Source of the DNA: Anseranas semipalmata
Lineage: Eukaryota; Chordata; Aves; Anseriformes; Anseranatidae
DNA: 64,000 nt
Direction of reading: 5' to 3'
Assembly (NCBI GenBank): GCA_013399115.1
Contig: VXAA01000169.1
Coordinates: 158,465 to 222,464, forward strand
Positions 62,501 through 64,000 of the stretch are shown in pieces. The notes below the pieces were generated by a model that saw nothing but the letters and a program-made list of their open reading frames with translations, made no database searches and was not told where the DNA came from. Within the stretch, counting starts at the first letter, position 1, and each line of letters opens with the position of its first letter. Made by a program: the position numbers and the translations under genes.

Positions 62501-64000
62501 GAGTCCTGGAAGATAAATGCACTTATACTACCCAGAAAGAAGAGAAAGGAAATCATACAGAAGCAGGAGAAACTCCTTAATACGACCAGTTCTTGAAGGT
62601 CATGGCAACTTGATCAGCATCACAGGGAACATGTTCATCTTTCTTTCCTTTAGAGGAAAGAAAGCAGGTAGCAGCAGACTGCTGACGAATTCTTTTGGAT
62701 GCCATGCTATTTGCATCATCAATATGACAAATTACTGACAGTCTTGGTTTCTGGTAAACTTCTCAATGGGAGAAGAGAAAGCACTAGTCTCCTTCTAGTA
62801 GGCATCAAAAGCATTCCTAAAACTGCCGCTTGTGCTGCTCATGAAAGTGAGGCTAATGTACTTTTTTAAACAAATAGGTTATATTGCACCATGATCAAAT
62901 TACATTATTTTACAGAAAAAAAATAAGTATTTGCTCATCCAAATATTAGTAGGGCCTTTCTATAATTAGGTAAAAGATCATTACTCACTCACCTTAAGCA
63001 TGTTTGCTATACCCATTGATAAGAAGCTATCAAACAGCTAAGAAACATTTTATTTTCAATTAGTTTGTATGTAGACTCATGATGATATTTTATTTTTGAT
63101 GTTGCAGACCTCAGCCACTTTACAGAAATGAGGTAAACTCTTAGCTTTTGCAGCTCAGTAATAGTTTAGCTTTGTAACTGGAATTGCAACAACACATTCA
63201 GGAATTATAATTAACAAGCTGACAGCCACGTGTACCTCAAAATGTGTTTTGTAAATTTTAACTATTGAAATATTTTATGAAGTGTCAAACCTGTTGTTTT
63301 CAGTACTCTCACAGTACACTGTTGTATACCTCTAGAGACCTGTGTTTTATTATCTAATTCTGCCTGATGTTTTCTAGACATGCCTCTGGTCTTAGTTAGA
63401 AATCTCACTGTAGATGTTTATTGCTGTGAATAAGTATTTCTTTCCAAGTAAATTAGCTTATCCTCCTCTGTAAAAGTGAAATATGTGAATTTTCTCTGGT
63501 TGCCCACACAGCTCAAGTCCAGACAAAAATAAAGAGGAAAGAAACATGTATGGGAGATGTTATAGTTCACATAACTGGCACCAGATGCATACTTACCATT
63601 GTACTTTTATGTTTCTACTTCTACAGTGTAGTTTAATCAACAGGTAAAAAACTCAAAAAAAAAAAAAAAAAAAACCAACAAAAACAAAACAAAAGCCCAG
63701 AGAAAAAAACAACTAAAAAAATAACATTTTTTCACTTATTAACATTTGGGATGCTTGGCTCAACACATATCCTTTCCTGATGCTCAAATAGTAATTGATG
63801 CTCAAGAATCCATTCCTGCGAAGCAACCTAGAAGGACTTGCATGAGTAAGTCCCATAACACCACAACACCCCAAATATAAGGATAAATAAAAGAACTGTT
63901 ATATGTTTCCATTTACCTGTCTTATAAAGAAGTCTCCATGGATTAGAGACACAATGCCAAAGTTTGTGTACTTAAAAATATGATCCATCAGCCACATCAT
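35446..64000 (-). CDS. LPGAT1: LPGAT1, lysophosphatidylglycerol acyltransferase 1 (3' part; 5' end outside window)
   Basis: LPGAT1 is an ER membrane acyltransferase that transfers acyl groups from acyl-CoA to lysophospholipids (lysophosphatidylglycerol, and lyso-PE in later work). The exons 64000-63917, 60870-60597, 53264-53138, 40108-40002 and 35597-35446 join in one frame of 247 codons plus stop. They correspond to the C-terminal two thirds of the roughly 370-residue family, near human residues 124-370. The acyltransferase motif [12 protein letters not shown] is present. The upstream NHxxxxD catalytic motif should lie beyond the right edge. Other conserved blocks are [44 protein letters not shown] and a C-terminal hydrophobic helix ending QYFYHCLF. 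All donors and acceptors are GT-AG with matching phases. The gene reads toward NEK2. Confidence 0.95.
35598..40001 (-). other. LPGAT1 intron (4.4 kb)
   Basis: AT-rich. Contains the two-phase TCTATA-type microsatellite, a 14-base tandem duplication at about 37911-37938, and a minus-strand 75-codon frame (38948-39175) with no assignable function. Confidence 0.85.
36048..36274. repeat. Two-phase microsatellite (14-bp then 8-bp units)
   Basis: The left part alternates CTCTAT and CTCTATAT, giving a 14-bp higher-order unit. From about 36165 rightwards it becomes pure CTCTATAT. It lies about 450 bases before the last LPGAT1 exon in transcription order. The Ser/Ile/Leu/Tyr-rich open frames across it are artefacts. 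Confidence 0.95.
40002..40108 (-). CDS. LPGAT1: LPGAT1 coding exon (107 nt)
   Basis: Follows CTTTGGTAG and encodes [35 protein letters not shown] and a split Gly. The donor is CAG|GTAGGA. The exon has no long open frame of its own because introns close it on both sides. Confidence 0.95.
42930..43165. other. GC/CpG-rich patch in LPGAT1 intron
   Basis: About 230 bases with many CpGs (GCGTCGGTGG, GAGGACGCGC, GGCAGCGCCGGC, CTGCGGCCGAGGGACGG) in AT-rich intron. It might be an internal promoter, a regulatory element or an old GC-rich insertion such as an LTR. The overlapping frames on both strands are probably compositional. Confidence 0.45.
48043..48070. repeat. AT-dinucleotide microsatellite
   Basis: TATATATATATAAATATATATATATTTA, here described as an interrupted (TA)n run within the LPGAT1 intron. 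Confidence 0.85.
52628..52928 (-). mobile_element. CR1 LINE 3' end (truncated, antisense on plus strand)
   Basis: In reverse complement it carries the CR1 order: GGACAAGGAGTAATGGCTTT, GAAGAAATTCTTCACTCAGA, TGGACCAGGTTGCCCAAAGA, GTTCAAGGCCAGGTTGGATG, GGGGTTGGAATTTGGTGATC, then ACCCAAGCCATTCTGTGA. About 300 bases of the element remain. It is inserted in the LPGAT1 intron in the same orientation as the gene. Confidence 0.95.
53138..53264 (-). CDS. LPGAT1: LPGAT1 coding exon (127 nt)
   Basis: Starts after ACTCCTAG. It reads [40 protein letters not shown] and then a split Arg codon at CAG|GTAGGA. It is highly similar to the human protein. Confidence 0.95.
53265..60596 (-). other. LPGAT1 intron (7.3 kb)
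   Basis: AT-rich with a T tract ending in an assembly N (59348-59369). A minus-strand 117-codon frame (56214-56567) is not recognised. No other element was identified. Confidence 0.8.
60597..60870 (-). CDS. LPGAT1: LPGAT1 coding exon with FPEGG motif
   Basis: A 274-nt exon between TTCTTACAG and AAAAG|GTAAAG. It encodes 91 residues including the FPEGG acyltransferase motif and [17 protein letters not shown]. It ends in a gene-specific segment ([12 protein letters not shown]) with one base carried over. Confidence 0.95.
60871..63916 (-). other. LPGAT1 intron (3.0 kb)
   Basis: GT-AG intron with an A20 tract at 63655-63674 followed by A/C-rich sequence. A somewhat GC-richer stretch lies at 61290-61510. 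No exon was recognised. Confidence 0.8.
63917..64000 (-). CDS. LPGAT1: LPGAT1 coding exon (partial at window edge)
   Basis: The last 28 codons of an exon that continues past 64000: [18 protein letters not shown], then HGDFFIRQ, ending CAG|GTAAAT in phase 0. It belongs to the acyltransferase domain. Confidence 0.93.

Noticed and set aside
1..64000. CRISPR arrays, operons, phage, integrated virus genes, rRNA or tRNA genes
   Set aside because: None seen. The repeats present are CR1 fragments, microsatellites and homopolymers, and no cloverleaf or conserved rRNA block was noticed.

Overview
The window is vertebrate nuclear DNA, almost certainly from a bird. It has intron-containing genes, long AT-rich non-coding stretches, CpG-rich promoter-like patches, and CR1-type LINE 3' ends, the dominant interspersed repeat of bird genomes. 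No prokaryotic, plasmid, CRISPR or viral gene structure was seen.

Two protein genes can be read with confidence, both on the minus strand. (1) NEK2, a centrosomal/mitotic serine-threonine kinase, occupies about 170-5380. Eight coding exons join in frame from the ATG at 5326 to a stop at 373, and a CpG-island promoter lies just upstream (5165-5520). (2) The 3' two thirds of LPGAT1, an ER lysophospholipid acyltransferase, runs from beyond the right edge (64000) to a stop at 35446. Five coding exons encode the last 247 residues, followed by a probable 3' UTR of several kb ending near 29640. LPGAT1 upstream of NEK2 on the same strand matches the order I recall in human 1q32.

Layout: 1-372 NEK2 3' end with AATAAA; 373-5326 NEK2 exons and introns; 5327-5520 promoter; 5565-29280 intergenic, AT-rich, with poly-T tracts, simple repeats and two CR1 fragments but no recognised gene; 29285-29565 isolated CpG-rich patch; 29640-35445 probable LPGAT1 3' UTR; 35446-64000 LPGAT1 coding exons and introns of 4.4, 13.0, 7.3 and 3.0 kb. 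The introns hold a CR1 copy, a two-phase microsatellite and two GC-rich patches.

The genes are not functionally linked. NEK2 acts in centrosome separation at G2/M and LPGAT1 in phospholipid remodelling. The points most worth a second look are: a NEK2B-like readthrough 3' end that gives a 49-residue tail; a GC-AG intron in the kinase domain; a CDE/CHR plus CCAAT promoter layout; two perfect intronic hairpins, one with a UUCG loop; and orphan CpG-rich patches. I found no evidence for a new multi-gene system.
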